IMG/VR virus record: IMGVR_UViG_3300033571_012128
Span: 1 to 23,016 of that record
Length of the DNA: 23,016 bases
Origin: a virus
Strand: one strand, 5' to 3'
Shown: positions 1-5,400 of the stretch, one piece after another
How positions within the stretch are numbered: the stretch's first letter is position 1
Layout: every line of letters begins with the position of its first letter
Translations under genes and position numbers: made by a program
The notes under the pieces: model-generated
Seen by the model: only the letters and a program-made list of their open reading frames with translations
Databases searched by the model: none
Told to the model about the DNA's origin: nothing

Positions 1-819
1 CTCCTACAGGACTGCGCCTAGCAATAGGTTCATCTATGCAAACTTGCCTACATCCGCGAGGATGCGATCATTGATAAGACCGATGGTTGTAACTGTGACG
101 CAAGTGTGTTGGAAAGAATATCTGCTTATGCTCCCGCAAGGGTAAAGCGGGCAGACAGAGAGTAACGGGTAGTGCCGACCTCAACACAATACTAACTTGT
201 TAACAGGCATAGGAAAGAGTAGTGTTTTGATCCGAGGTCTTGCAGCCAAGGGTTGAGACGCAGCATTAACGGTTGATGGGTGCTTCAGGCAAACATTGGT
301 CGTGACATGCGACTGAGTAGTCGAGCAAGACGAAAGGTACGTGGTGTGTTGTATTGCGTAATTCAAAACATTACGCAGCAACAGAGACAGCACATCATAG
401 TAGGTTACAGTTGTAGCACAATGGTAGTGCAACTCCATTTTGAGGAGTCGGCTGGTGGTTCAAATCCATCTAACGATTAAAACGCAAAGTCTGTCTCTAT
501 TGTTGATGAAAAACATCTAACACTCAGGACGCAAGTCAACTGAGTCTCGCGAAGCCCGCAAGGTGTAGTGAGTTTGTACAAAAATATTCGTAACGGTTTA
601 GCGACGGTGAATGGCTCGCAAGGTCAACGGATTAGAAGGTACAGAGTAATCAACGATGAAAGGTCTAATGCCTGACCTTAAAAACGGCGATGTTGGAAGT
701 GTACTGGTGTATCGAAAAGAACATCAGTGGATGTCTGGAGAAGGTTGGTTCGCAAGACTAACTATAATGCCAGAAGCATTTCTAGAAAGGGTGTAATCTC
801 AGCCCTTCTCAATCTTACT
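1..819 (+). ncRNA. Candidate giant structured RNA (GOLLD/ROOL-like), left end may lie outside the window
   Basis: No convincing gene is present on either strand, but hairpins are dense and many are closed by GNRA tetraloops. Seen directly: CCTA-GCAA-TAGG at 17-28; CATCC-GCGA-GGATG at 51-64; CCC-GCAA-GGG at 133-142 inside a TCTGC/GCAGA stem (121-125/151-155); GAC-GCAA-GTC at 528-537 stacked in ACTCAG/CTGAGT (522-527/540-545); GTTGG(T)TC-GCAA-GACTAAC at 744-762; AATGC/GCATT at 767-781. Weaker GCAA loops occur near 100, 558 and 618. GOLLD and ROOL are known large ornate RNAs of phages and prophages, often beside or around tRNAs, and rich in such loops. Family membership and strand are inference: hairpins read on either strand, but GNRA loops and the flanking tRNAs favour plus. 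The structured region may continue to about 1280. Confidence 0.6.
407..478 (+). tRNA. Degenerate tRNA-like element, anticodon TTT (Lys), possibly a pseudo-tRNA
   Basis: D stem GCAC/GTGC (416-419/427-430), anticodon stem ACTCC/GGAGT with loop ATTTTGA (437-443) and T arm GGTGG-TTCAAAT-CCATC are all good. The acceptor stem ACAGTTG/TAACGAT has mismatches at pairs 2 and 3, and no CCA is encoded. It sits within the candidate giant RNA, so it may be a tRNA-like domain or decayed copy rather than a working tRNA-Lys. Confidence 0.5.
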
Positions 820-895
820 GTCCAGTTAGTTCAGCGGCACGAACGCTACCATGACAAGGTAGAGGTCACTGGTTCAATCCCAGTACTGGACACCA
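820..895 (+). tRNA. tRNA-Val (anticodon GAC)
   Basis: Perfect acceptor stem GTCCAGT/ACTGGAC (820-826/885-891), D stem GTTC/GAAC, anticodon stem CTACC/GGTAG with loop ATGACAA giving GAC at 853-855, and T arm ACTGG-TTCAATC-CCAGT. CCA is encoded at 893-895 and is also the first three bases of a long inverted repeat that follows. Confidence 0.93.
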
Positions 896-999
896 TATTG
901 AAGCACACTATATTTTGGACACACCGAAGCACTGAGGTCGTGTGTTATGCCTCTGTTGAGGCGAGATTAGAGACTTCTGCATAGTGTGTTTCAATATGG
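893..999 (+). repeat. Long-stem hairpin 1 (19-bp arms, 69-nt structured loop)
   Basis: Arm 893-911 (CCATATTGAAGCACACTAT) pairs over its full 19 bases with 981-999 (ATAGTGTGTTTCAATATGG), with one G-U pair. The 69-nt loop contains GCCTC-TGTT-GAGGC and ACACAC/GTGTGT. It directly follows tRNA-Val and shares its CCA. A second copy of the same architecture lies at 1079-1208. Function unknown; probably a structured RNA or RNA-processing element. Confidence 0.65.
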
Positions 1000-1078
1000 T
1001 ATATGTAAATGGCGGGTGGCTTCGACCTAAATTGCCCTGCGCAATGAGCAGTTGGGATTACTGAACCTGTCTCTTATA

Positions 1079-1208
1079 CCATATTGAAGCATATTGTTTA
1101 GTCTTATGCATTGCAGCCTCAATCAATGACACTGTCTTAAGATAGTGTAATGGCTAGAGTAAAGCACGGAAAAGACGGTGCTATAATCGGCAGTGTGCTT
1201 CAATATGG
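1079..1208 (+). repeat. Long-stem hairpin 2 (18-bp arms, paralogue of the 893-999 element)
   Basis: Arm 1079-1096 (CCATATTGAAGCATATTG) pairs with 1191-1208 (CAGTGTGCTTCAATATGG) over 18 bases, two of them G-U. The 94-nt loop holds ACACTGTC-TTAA-GATAGTGT (8 bp) and AGCAC/GTGCT. Differences from copy 1 keep the pairing, which points to selection on the RNA stem. A 7-bp stem GTTAGAG/CTCTAAC (1208-1214/1235-1241) and GCCAG/CTGGC follow before the next tRNA. Confidence 0.65.
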
Positions 1209-1289
1209 TTAGAGTAGGGTGGTATGTAAGCAGTCTCTAACTGCCGAGGACTGGGATTCCCGAGCCAGCAACACTGGCACCATATTTTT

Positions 1290-1366
1290 GCCCAGGTGAT
1301 GTAATTGGCAAACATGTTCGGCTCAAACCCGAACTTCTGTGGGTTCGACTCCCACTCTGGGCACCA
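1290..1366 (+). tRNA. tRNA with Leu anticodon CAA on a class I (short variable loop) body
   Basis: Acceptor GCCCAGG/TCTGGGC, D stem ATGT/ACAT, anticodon stem TTCGG/CCGAA with loop CTCAAAC (anticodon CAA, codon TTG), variable loop of only five bases (CTTCT), T arm GTGGG-TTCGACT-CCCAC, discriminator A and encoded CCA. Bacterial tRNA-Leu normally carries a long variable arm, which is missing, so charging by leucyl-tRNA synthetase is uncertain. Confidence 0.85.
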
Positions 1367-1387
1367 ATTTTTAACATGGAGTTTTTT

Positions 1388-1564
1388 ATGTTTAAAATTT
1401 TGTTAGCATTTCTTCTTATTTTTGGTGGATTCTTCTTCGGCATTCAAGCATTCCGAAGTACAACCAAAAAGCAAAAATTGGAGTTGACTAAACTCGTTGG
1501 ATACAGTATACTTTGTTCTGTACTGACAGTTTTATTTTTGACTACATTTGTTTTAATTTTCTAA
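1388..1564 (+). CDS. Small two-helix membrane protein, unknown function
   Basis: 58 residues if started at the ATG at 1388, which has GGAG seven bases upstream; an in-frame ATG at 1376 would add four residues but has no ribosome binding site. Two hydrophobic stretches, residues 3-22 and about 40-57, flank a short basic loop (STTKKQK), predicting a hairpin of two inner-membrane helices. It sits between a tRNA and the SPFH-like lipoprotein gene, 10 bases upstream of the latter, so the two are probably co-transcribed. I do not recognise a family. Confidence 0.7.
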   Translation: MFKILLAFLLIFGGFFFGIQAFRSTTKKQKLELTKLVGYSILCSVLTVLFLTTFVLIF

Positions 1565-1574
1565 GAGGAACAAT

Positions 1575-2378
1575 ATGAAATATTTTGCTACTGTGTCGAT
1601 TGTCACCGCCGTTAGCCTTGCTCTTACGGGTTGTACTCGTATTGAGACTGGTGAAGTCGGGGTTCGAGTTGGGTTTGACAAGCAGGTTCAGCAAGGCGAA
1701 TTGCTCCCTGGCTCATTCAATCAGGTTTTGATTGGCGATGTTTTGACCTTCCCCGTCAAGGATGTTCAGGTCAACGTTTCCAACATGACTCCGCTGGCAA
1801 GTGATAACAGCACCGTCAAGGACTTTGACATGGCTGTGGTTTACAGCATCAATCCTCAGAGTGTTGCTGAACTCTATGTCAACAAGAATCGCAGTTTCCA
1901 CTCTGCAACTGAGGAAGGCGATATCCTTTTGATGTACAATTATGTGTTTCAGGTTGCTCGCAATGCAGCATACAAGAGTGCTCGCAGGTACGAGTCGCTG
2001 AAGATGAATGACAATCGTGCTCAGATTGAGCAGGAAATTCGTGAGAGCATGATTTCTTCTCTCGCCGAAGAAAAGTTGGACGGTTCGATTGTAGTTCAGC
2101 AGATTCTTGTTCGCAGCATTCTGCCCGCAGACAATATTGTCGCGAGCGCAAACGAATTGGTTCGCGCACAGAATGAATTGAAGAAGAAGGAAGTAGAAGT
2201 CGAAACTGCAAAGAAGGAAGCAGAACGTATTGCTGCTCTTAACGCCAACAAGGGCGCTGTTGAGTACATGCAAGCAATGGCGATGATCAACATCAGCGAA
2301 GGCATTCGCGATGGCAAGGTTCAGACCATTGTTGTTCCCGCGAACTTCGATGCTCTGATGTTTAGCGGTAAGAAGTAA
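1575..2378 (+). CDS. SPFH/band 7 (prohibitin-like) lipoprotein
   Basis: 267 residues. The N-terminus is a lipoprotein signal: a hydrophobic stretch ending in the lipobox LTGC with Cys20, so the mature protein should be lipid-anchored outside the inner membrane. After it, TGEVGVRVGFDKQV resembles the start of SPFH domains, followed by a body of the PV-DVQV and DF-MAVVYSINP type. Residues about 190-225 are a charged helix (ELKKKEVEVETAKKEAERIAA), as in the coiled-coil tail of prohibitin and stomatin proteins. Family members form ring or cage scaffolds on membranes. RBS AGAGGAA lies just upstream of the ATG. In a phage this may shape the envelope during infection or exclusion; that role is inference. 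Confidence 0.78.
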   Translation: MKYFATVSIVTAVSLALTGCTRIETGEVGVRVGFDKQVQQGELLPGSFNQVLIGDVLTFPVKDVQVNVSNMTPLASDNSTVKDFDMAVVYSINPQSVAELYVNKNRSFHSATEEGDILLMYNYVFQVARNAAYKSARRYESLKMNDNRAQIEQEIRESMISSLAEEKLDGSIVVQQILVRSILPADNIVASANELVRAQNELKKKEVEVETAKKEAERIAALNANKGAVEYMQAMAMINISEGIRDGKVQTIVVPANFDALMFSGKK

Positions 2379-2393
2379 TAAATAAAGTTTAAT

Positions 2394-2469
2394 GCGCTCG
2401 TAGTCTAGTGGATAAGGCATCTGCCTTCTAAGCAGAATGACGCAGGTTCGAATCCTGCCGAGCGCGCCA
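2394..2469 (+). tRNA. tRNA-Arg (anticodon TCT)
   Basis: Perfect acceptor GCGCTCG/CGAGCGC, anticodon stem TCTGC/GCAGA with loop CTTCTAA (anticodon TCT, codon AGA), T arm GCAGG-TTCGAAT-CCTGC, encoded CCA. First of a run of five closely spaced tRNAs. Confidence 0.95.
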
Positions 2470-2478
2470 TTTTAACAC

Positions 2479-2566
2479 GGAGATTGCTGAGGTTGGCTCC
2501 TCGAACGGTCTTGAAAATCGTAGTACTGAGAAATCGGTAATAGTTCGATGCTATCAATCTCCGCCA
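2479..2566 (+). tRNA. tRNA-Ser (anticodon TGA)
   Basis: Acceptor GGAGATT/AATCTCC, anticodon stem ACGGT/ATCGT with loop CTTGAAA (anticodon TGA, codon TCA), long variable arm as expected for class II serine tRNA, T loop TTCGATG, discriminator G and encoded CCA. Confidence 0.92.
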
Positions 2567-2573
2567 TTTTTAT

Positions 2574-2650
2574 GCCCCCGTAGCCCAACTGGCAGAGGCG
2601 TTAGTCTTAGGAACTAATCAGTGACAGTTCGAATCTGTCCGAGGGCACCA
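2574..2650 (+). tRNA. tRNA with Leu anticodon TAG on a class I body
   Basis: Acceptor GCCCCCG/CGAGGGC (one C-A mismatch), D stem GCC/GGC, anticodon stem TTAGT/ACTAA with loop CTTAGGA (anticodon TAG, codon CTA), five-base variable loop TCAGT, T arm GACAG-TTCGAAT-CTGTC, A and CCA. It lacks the long variable arm of normal tRNA-Leu, like those at 1290 and 4517. Confidence 0.88.
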
Positions 2651-2656
2651 GTTTAT

Positions 2657-2732
2657 GCATGGTTGGTCTGAGAGGTTAAGCGTCACCTTTACACGGTGAA
2701 TCATGTAGGTTCGAGTCCTACACCATGCACCA
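2657..2732 (+). tRNA. tRNA-Val (anticodon TAC)
   Basis: Perfect acceptor GCATGGT/ACCATGC, anticodon stem TCACC/GGTGA with loop TTTACAC (anticodon TAC, codon GTA), T arm GTAGG-TTCGAGT-CCTAC, discriminator A, encoded CCA. The D arm is weakly paired. Confidence 0.92.
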
Positions 2733-2738
2733 GTTTTT

Positions 2739-2812
2739 GCGGGTATGATGTAATGGTTGCCTGTGACCTTGCCAAGGTTATCGTGCGAGTTCGATTCTCG
2801 CTACCCGCTCCA
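2739..2812 (+). tRNA. tRNA-Gly (anticodon GCC)
   Basis: Perfect acceptor GCGGGTA/TACCCGC, anticodon stem TGACC/GGTTA with loop TTGCCAA (anticodon GCC, codon GGC), T loop TTCGATT, discriminator T and encoded CCA. U73 is typical of bacterial tRNA-Gly. Confidence 0.93.
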
Positions 2813-2831
2813 CTTTTGAAAGGAATATAAT

Positions 2832-3041
2832 ATGAAAAAGATTCTGGTCAGTTTTTCTATCCTCGCCCTACTCTCTGGTTGTGGTGGCTTTGAAGACACT
2901 ATTAGCAGCACAGCGAATGGATACACTGTGCGGTGTATCGAGGGGACCAAGTATGTCATCATCAACAGCGGAAAGGGTGTTGCCGTAACTGCTCTTGTTG
3001 ACACTGATGGTAAACCAAAGGCTTGTGTTGAGGATAAATAA
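2832..3041 (+). CDS. Small lipoprotein, unknown function
   Basis: 69 residues. A classic lipoprotein signal peptide (MKK start, hydrophobic core, lipobox LSGC with Cys17) predicts a short lipid-anchored protein of about 53 residues. The mature part has two further Cys residues (in VRCIE and KACVE) that could form a disulfide. RBS AAAGGAA lies seven to eight bases before the ATG. It stands between tRNA-Gly and tRNA-Ser and is the second lipoprotein in this cluster. Surface lipoproteins of phages sometimes mediate superinfection exclusion; that is only a possibility here. Confidence 0.75.
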   Translation: MKKILVSFSILALLSGCGGFEDTISSTANGYTVRCIEGTKYVIINSGKGVAVTALVDTDGKPKACVEDK

Positions 3042-3049
3042 ATTTAATT

Positions 3050-3135
3050 GGAAGGTAAAGCAGAGAGGATCTGTCGCTGTTTGCTAAACAGATGGTTTCT
3101 TCGGGGATGTGTTTCGAGTACACTGCCTTCCGCCA
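3050..3135 (+). tRNA. tRNA-Ser (anticodon GCT)
   Basis: Acceptor GGAAGGT/GCCTTCC, anticodon loop TTGCTAA (anticodon GCT, codon AGC) on a CTGT/ACAG stem, long variable arm with a TTCG loop, T loop TTCGAGT between GTGT and ACAC, discriminator G and encoded CCA. Starts nine bases after the lipoprotein stop codon. Confidence 0.92.
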
Positions 3136-3138
3136 TTC

Positions 3139-3230
3139 GCTCCTGTAGTGTAAGGTAGCACGACGGGACTTATAATCCCGATTCGCCAGATTAGCGGTTA
3201 GTCTTGGTTCAAGTCCAAGCGGGAGCACCA
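3139..3230 (+). tRNA. tRNA with Ile anticodon TAT and an unusually long variable region
   Basis: Acceptor GCTCCTG/CGGGAGC, D arm GTG/CAC, anticodon stem CGGGA/TCCCG with loop CTTATAA (anticodon TAT, codon ATA), T arm CTTGG-TTCAAGT-CCAAG, A and CCA. The variable region (3181-3202) is 22 bases, as in class II tRNAs, whereas tRNA-Ile normally has a short one. Identity is therefore uncertain. Confidence 0.82.
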
Positions 3231-3254
3231 ATTCTATCATTTTTCAATTCACCC

Positions 3255-3283
3255 TTTACTTTTCTGGTCAAATGTGATAAGGT
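3255..3283 (+). promoter_or_regulatory. Weak sigma70-like promoter candidate
   Basis: TTTACT, 17 bases, TAAGGT. The -10 is poor, but the position, 7 bases before the ATG at 3291, would give a leaderless or very short leader, which weakens the call. Confidence 0.25.
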
Positions 3284-3290
3284 AAGGGGT

Positions 3291-3884
3291 ATGAAGAAGT
3301 ATCACAAACTTTTTGCAGCACTGCTCCTTTTTCCCGTCGGGGAAATTTCTGCGAAAACGGTCGAAGTTCCCTATCAATGGGTTGAATATTGTCAACTAGA
3401 AGGATCAAATGATCCATCTTGCAGCGATGAAATTGACACATCGAAGCCCGTGAAATTTAAAGAAGAGGAACTTCTACCGATTTTGCACAAAGTCAATTTT
3501 AAATATAACCAGTTTCGATTCGCCGCCGACAAACCCAAGTATGGGAAAATGGATAGGTGGACATCAACCCTCGGTGATAGGAAAATTGATTTTTTCTATT
3601 CGGCGAGTGGTGATTGCGATGACTTTGTTTTGTCTAAAAGAAAAGAACTCTTAAGTTTGGGAATCCCGAACTCGATGATGTATATCACTCTGGTGAAAGT
3701 TAATGCGTATGCAGATGAGATGCATATGATTCTTGTCGTCAAAAACGGAAGGAAGTATTACGTTCTCGACAATATCAAAAAGATCGAGATCGTTGAAACG
3801 GTGGACTCGAATTATATTGGACTGTTTCACATGAATCCGATTGACAAGAAGTGGTATACAATTCATTCAAAGACTCTTAGATAA
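3291..3884 (+). CDS. Secreted transglutaminase-like cysteine peptidase (C93/BTLCP, LapG-type)
   Basis: 197 residues from the ATG at 3291, with GGTAAGGGG just upstream. Residues 1-21 look like a signal peptide (hydrophobic FAALLLFPVG, then ISAKT), so the enzyme should act in the periplasm. The catalytic layout of the bacterial transglutaminase-like cysteine proteinase family is visible: Cys109 in SGDCDDFVLSKRKELLSLGIP-type sequence, His145 in EMHMILVV and Asp160 in YVLDN. The best-known member, LapG, cleaves a large surface adhesin in response to low c-di-GMP and releases cells from biofilms. Whether this phage protein cuts an adhesin, a phage protein or something else is unknown; family placement is firm, substrate is inference. 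Confidence 0.82.
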   Translation: MKKYHKLFAALLLFPVGEISAKTVEVPYQWVEYCQLEGSNDPSCSDEIDTSKPVKFKEEELLPILHKVNFKYNQFRFAADKPKYGKMDRWTSTLGDRKIDFFYSASGDCDDFVLSKRKELLSLGIPNSMMYITLVKVNAYADEMHMILVVKNGRKYYVLDNIKKIEIVETVDSNYIGLFHMNPIDKKWYTIHSKTLR

Positions 3885-3887
3885 ATA
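3880..3887 (+). promoter_or_regulatory. T4-type late promoter candidate (GATAAATA)
   Basis: GATAAATA differs by one base from the T4 late consensus TATAAATA. It overlaps the stop of the peptidase gene and lies 29 bases before the ATG at 3917, a normal distance for a late promoter with a short leader. Confidence 0.5.
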
Positions 3888-3916
3888 TCTGGAGTTATTT
3901 TTGAGGATTTATCACC

Positions 3917-4327
3917 ATGCTTTCCTTTAAATCTTTCATTAAAGAAAATTCAGATATAGGTATTAACGTAAGAAGCGACACCGAGGCTGGTATATCGTAT
4001 GCAGATAAAATTGTAGACGGTGAAAAATATTATGAAACTCGCGATACAAATTCTCTTAAGCCTTATATCGGTAAACGAGTTTCCATCGTAAAAACTGGAG
4101 AAGGAAAGGCTAAAGCGATAGGTGCTGTTACGATAGGTGAACCAGTTGTTGTGGATGAAACAGAATTCAGAAAATTGCACACTAAACATCTTGTCCCGAT
4201 GGGTTCTCAATTTGATATAAAACCGAATGGAACAAAGCATCTATATCCGATGTTAGATCCAGAAAGATATGATAAAGAACGTGATGTCGCACATGGTATT
4301 ATTTCAAGAAAAGTTTTGGGACTATAG
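3917..4327 (+). CDS. ASCH-domain-like protein with a T4-type capsid-targeting N-terminus
   Basis: 136 residues. The start MLSFKSFIKE-N matches the spacing of the T4 capsid-targeting sequence (M-x-x-F/Y-x-x-F/Y-I-x-E), which ends in the I-x-E site cut by prohead protease gp21; this suggests packaging into the head. The middle (KYYETRD, then YIGKRVSIVKTG and AIGAVTIGEP) resembles ASCH domains, RNA-binding beta-barrels with a conserved K-x-x-E-x-R region; this call is by eye and moderate. A late-promoter-like GATAAATA is 29 bases upstream. The TAG stop lies inside tRNA-Met (its bases 8-10). Confidence 0.6.
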   Translation: MLSFKSFIKENSDIGINVRSDTEAGISYADKIVDGEKYYETRDTNSLKPYIGKRVSIVKTGEGKAKAIGAVTIGEPVVVDETEFRKLHTKHLVPMGSQFDIKPNGTKHLYPMLDPERYDKERDVAHGIISRKVLGL

Positions 4328-4393
4328 CATAACGGTCAATGCAGAGAACTCATAATTCTTTGATTCTAGGTTCAAATCCTAGTGGTCCCACCA
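4318..4393 (+). tRNA. tRNA-Met (anticodon CAT), overlapping the upstream gene
   Basis: Acceptor GGGACTA/TGGTCCC, D stem GCAT/ATGC, anticodon stem GAGAA/TTCTT with loop CTCATAA (CAT), T arm CTAGG-TTCAAAT-CCTAG, A and CCA. The first ten bases overlap the ASCH-like gene, whose TAG stop is T8-A9-G10 of the tRNA. Paired 1:72 end suggests an elongator Met; a tRNA-Ile read after lysidine modification of CAT cannot be excluded. Confidence 0.93.
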
Positions 4394-4395
4394 GT

Positions 4396-4424
4396 TTGAC
4401 TTTGCTATATAAATGTAGTATGAT
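4396..4424 (+). promoter_or_regulatory. Sigma70-type promoter for tRNA-Pro and tRNA-Leu
   Basis: TTGACT (4396-4401), 17-base spacer, TATGAT (4419-4424), ending nine bases before tRNA-Pro. Confidence 0.65.
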
Positions 4425-4432
4425 ACAAAAAT

Positions 4433-4508
4433 CAGGGTGTAACTCAATTGGTAGAGTGCGACGTTTGGGGCGTCGAAGTTGGAGGTTCGAGTCCTCTCAC
4501 CTTGACCA
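4433..4508 (+). tRNA. tRNA-Pro (anticodon TGG)
   Basis: Acceptor CAGGGTG/CACCTTG starting with C1 as usual for tRNA-Pro, anticodon stem CGACG/CGTCG with loop TTTGGGG (anticodon TGG, codon CCA), T loop TTCGAGT, A and CCA encoded. Confidence 0.94.
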
Positions 4509-4516
4509 AATTTTTG

Positions 4517-4590
4517 GCGAGTGTAGCGCAATCGGCAGAGGCATGAGACTTAAAATCTCAAAAGTGTGGGTTCGAATCCCACCACTCGCA
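4517..4590 (+). tRNA. tRNA with Leu anticodon TAA on a class I body, no encoded CCA
   Basis: Perfect acceptor GCGAGTG/CACTCGC, anticodon stem TGAGA/TCTCA with loop CTTAAAA (anticodon TAA, codon TTA), five-base variable loop AAAGT, T arm GTGGG-TTCGAAT-CCCAC, discriminator A. The genome continues CACA, so CCA must be added. Third Leu anticodon in this window without the long variable arm. Confidence 0.9.
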
Positions 4591-4595
4591 CACAT

Positions 4596-4620
4596 GAGCC
4601 TCCGTCAAGGCTCGAACTTT
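4596..4620 (+). terminator. Rho-independent terminator after the tRNA run
   Basis: Stem GAGCCT/AGGCTC (4596-4601/4608-4613), loop CCGTCA, followed by GAACTTTT. The T run continues directly into a late promoter, a compact end-and-restart arrangement. Confidence 0.7.
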
Positions 4621-4628
4621 TATAAATA
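4621..4628 (+). promoter_or_regulatory. T4-type late promoter (TATAAATA)
   Basis: Exact TATAAATA, 23 bases before the ATG of the GIY-YIG gene, with RBS CAGGAGA between them. Confidence 0.65.
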
Positions 4629-4650
4629 CATATAGTAACAGGAGATTCCT

Positions 4651-5292
4651 ATGTTCTATATCGTTTATAAGACGACAAATCAGGTCAATGGCAAGTTCTA
4701 TATTGGAACTCATAAGACCGTTGAACTGAATGACGATTATTTGGGTTCTGGGAAGTATTTGAAATACGCCATACAAAAATATGGTATCGAGAATTTCAAA
4801 AAAGAAATTCTGTTTGTATTTGATAATCCAGAAGATATGTTTGCTAAAGAAGCCGAGATAGTTACTGAAGAATTCATTAGTGAAAACAATACATACAATC
4901 TCAAGAAAGGTGGCTTCGGTGGGTTTGATTATGTAAATTCTTTAATTGACCAATCTTGGAAGGTTGAGAATGGTAAAAAATCACTCCACATGCAAAAAGT
5001 GAATACTGATCCAACATACAGAAAAAAACTAAATGAATCTGTATCAACAAGATTAAAAATATGGCATAAGGAAAGAAAAATATCTGCCCCCAATTGGAAA
5101 GGTAAAAAGCATACGGAAGAAAGTAAAAAGAAAATCAGCGAAAAACTGGCAATATCTTCTAAAGGGAGCAAAAATTCTCAATACGGTAAAATGTGGATTC
5201 ACAATAAAAGTTTAAAAAATAGTATTAGAATCAACAAAAACGATCCACTTCCATATGGTTGGGAATTAGGTAGAAAAATTAAATGGGATTAA
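4651..5292 (+). CDS. GIY-YIG homing endonuclease (Seg-like)
   Basis: 213 residues. The N-terminal nuclease domain shows the paired motifs YIVYKTTN (residues 3-10) and KFYIGTHKT (15-23), then YLGSGKYLKYAIQKYG and a Glu-rich helix containing the likely metal-binding Glu (FAKEAEIVTEEFI). The C-terminal half is Lys-rich with KKHTEESKKKISEKL and GKMWIHNKSLKNSIRI, DNA-binding modules typical of free-standing phage homing enzymes such as T4 Seg proteins. It is inserted inside the tRNA cluster, preceded by a terminator and its own late promoter, as expected for a mobile gene. It should cut a recipient tRNA region lacking the insertion; target not known. Confidence 0.88.
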   Translation: MFYIVYKTTNQVNGKFYIGTHKTVELNDDYLGSGKYLKYAIQKYGIENFKKEILFVFDNPEDMFAKEAEIVTEEFISENNTYNLKKGGFGGFDYVNSLIDQSWKVENGKKSLHMQKVNTDPTYRKKLNESVSTRLKIWHKERKISAPNWKGKKHTEESKKKISEKLAISSKGSKNSQYGKMWIHNKSLKNSIRINKNDPLPYGWELGRKIKWD

Positions 5293-5312
5293 CGCAGAGT
5301 TTGGCAAAAGAT

Positions 5313-5387
5313 GCGGAAATCGTATAAGGGCTATTATGTCGGTCTTCCAAACCGATGATGAGGGTTCGAATCCCTCTTTCCGCACCA
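5313..5387 (+). tRNA. tRNA-Gly (anticodon TCC)
   Basis: Perfect acceptor GCGGAAA/TTTCCGC, anticodon stem TCGGT/ACCGA with loop CTTCCAA (anticodon TCC, codon GGA), T arm GAGGG-TTCGAAT-CCCTC, A and CCA. D arm weakly paired. Confidence 0.92.
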
Positions 5388-5400
5388 TTTAGGATCGTAT

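Noticed and set aside
181-984. Frames of 66-85 codons on both strands in the first kilobase
   Set aside because: They lack ribosome binding sites, run through tRNA and hairpin sequence, and show no protein-like composition; the region reads as structured RNA.
1208-1279. Possible tRNA ending in CCA
   Set aside because: Stems GTTAGAG/CTCTAAC and GCCAG/CTGGC exist but no cloverleaf, anticodon arm or T loop can be drawn.
893-1285. CCATATT repeats as phage attachment sites or a CRISPR array
   Set aside because: The copies are inverted and pair with each other, spacing is irregular, and no integrase is present.
1713-2420. 235-codon frame on the minus strand opposite the SPFH-like gene
   Set aside because: No ribosome binding site or recognisable features; the plus strand has a lipobox and family motifs.
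3033-3040. GATAAATA before tRNA-Ser
   Set aside because: It coincides with the stop of the lipoprotein gene and lies only nine bases from the mature tRNA; no independent support.
4339-4635. 98-codon plus-strand frame over three tRNA genes
   Set aside because: It consists of tRNA sequence and has no ribosome binding site.
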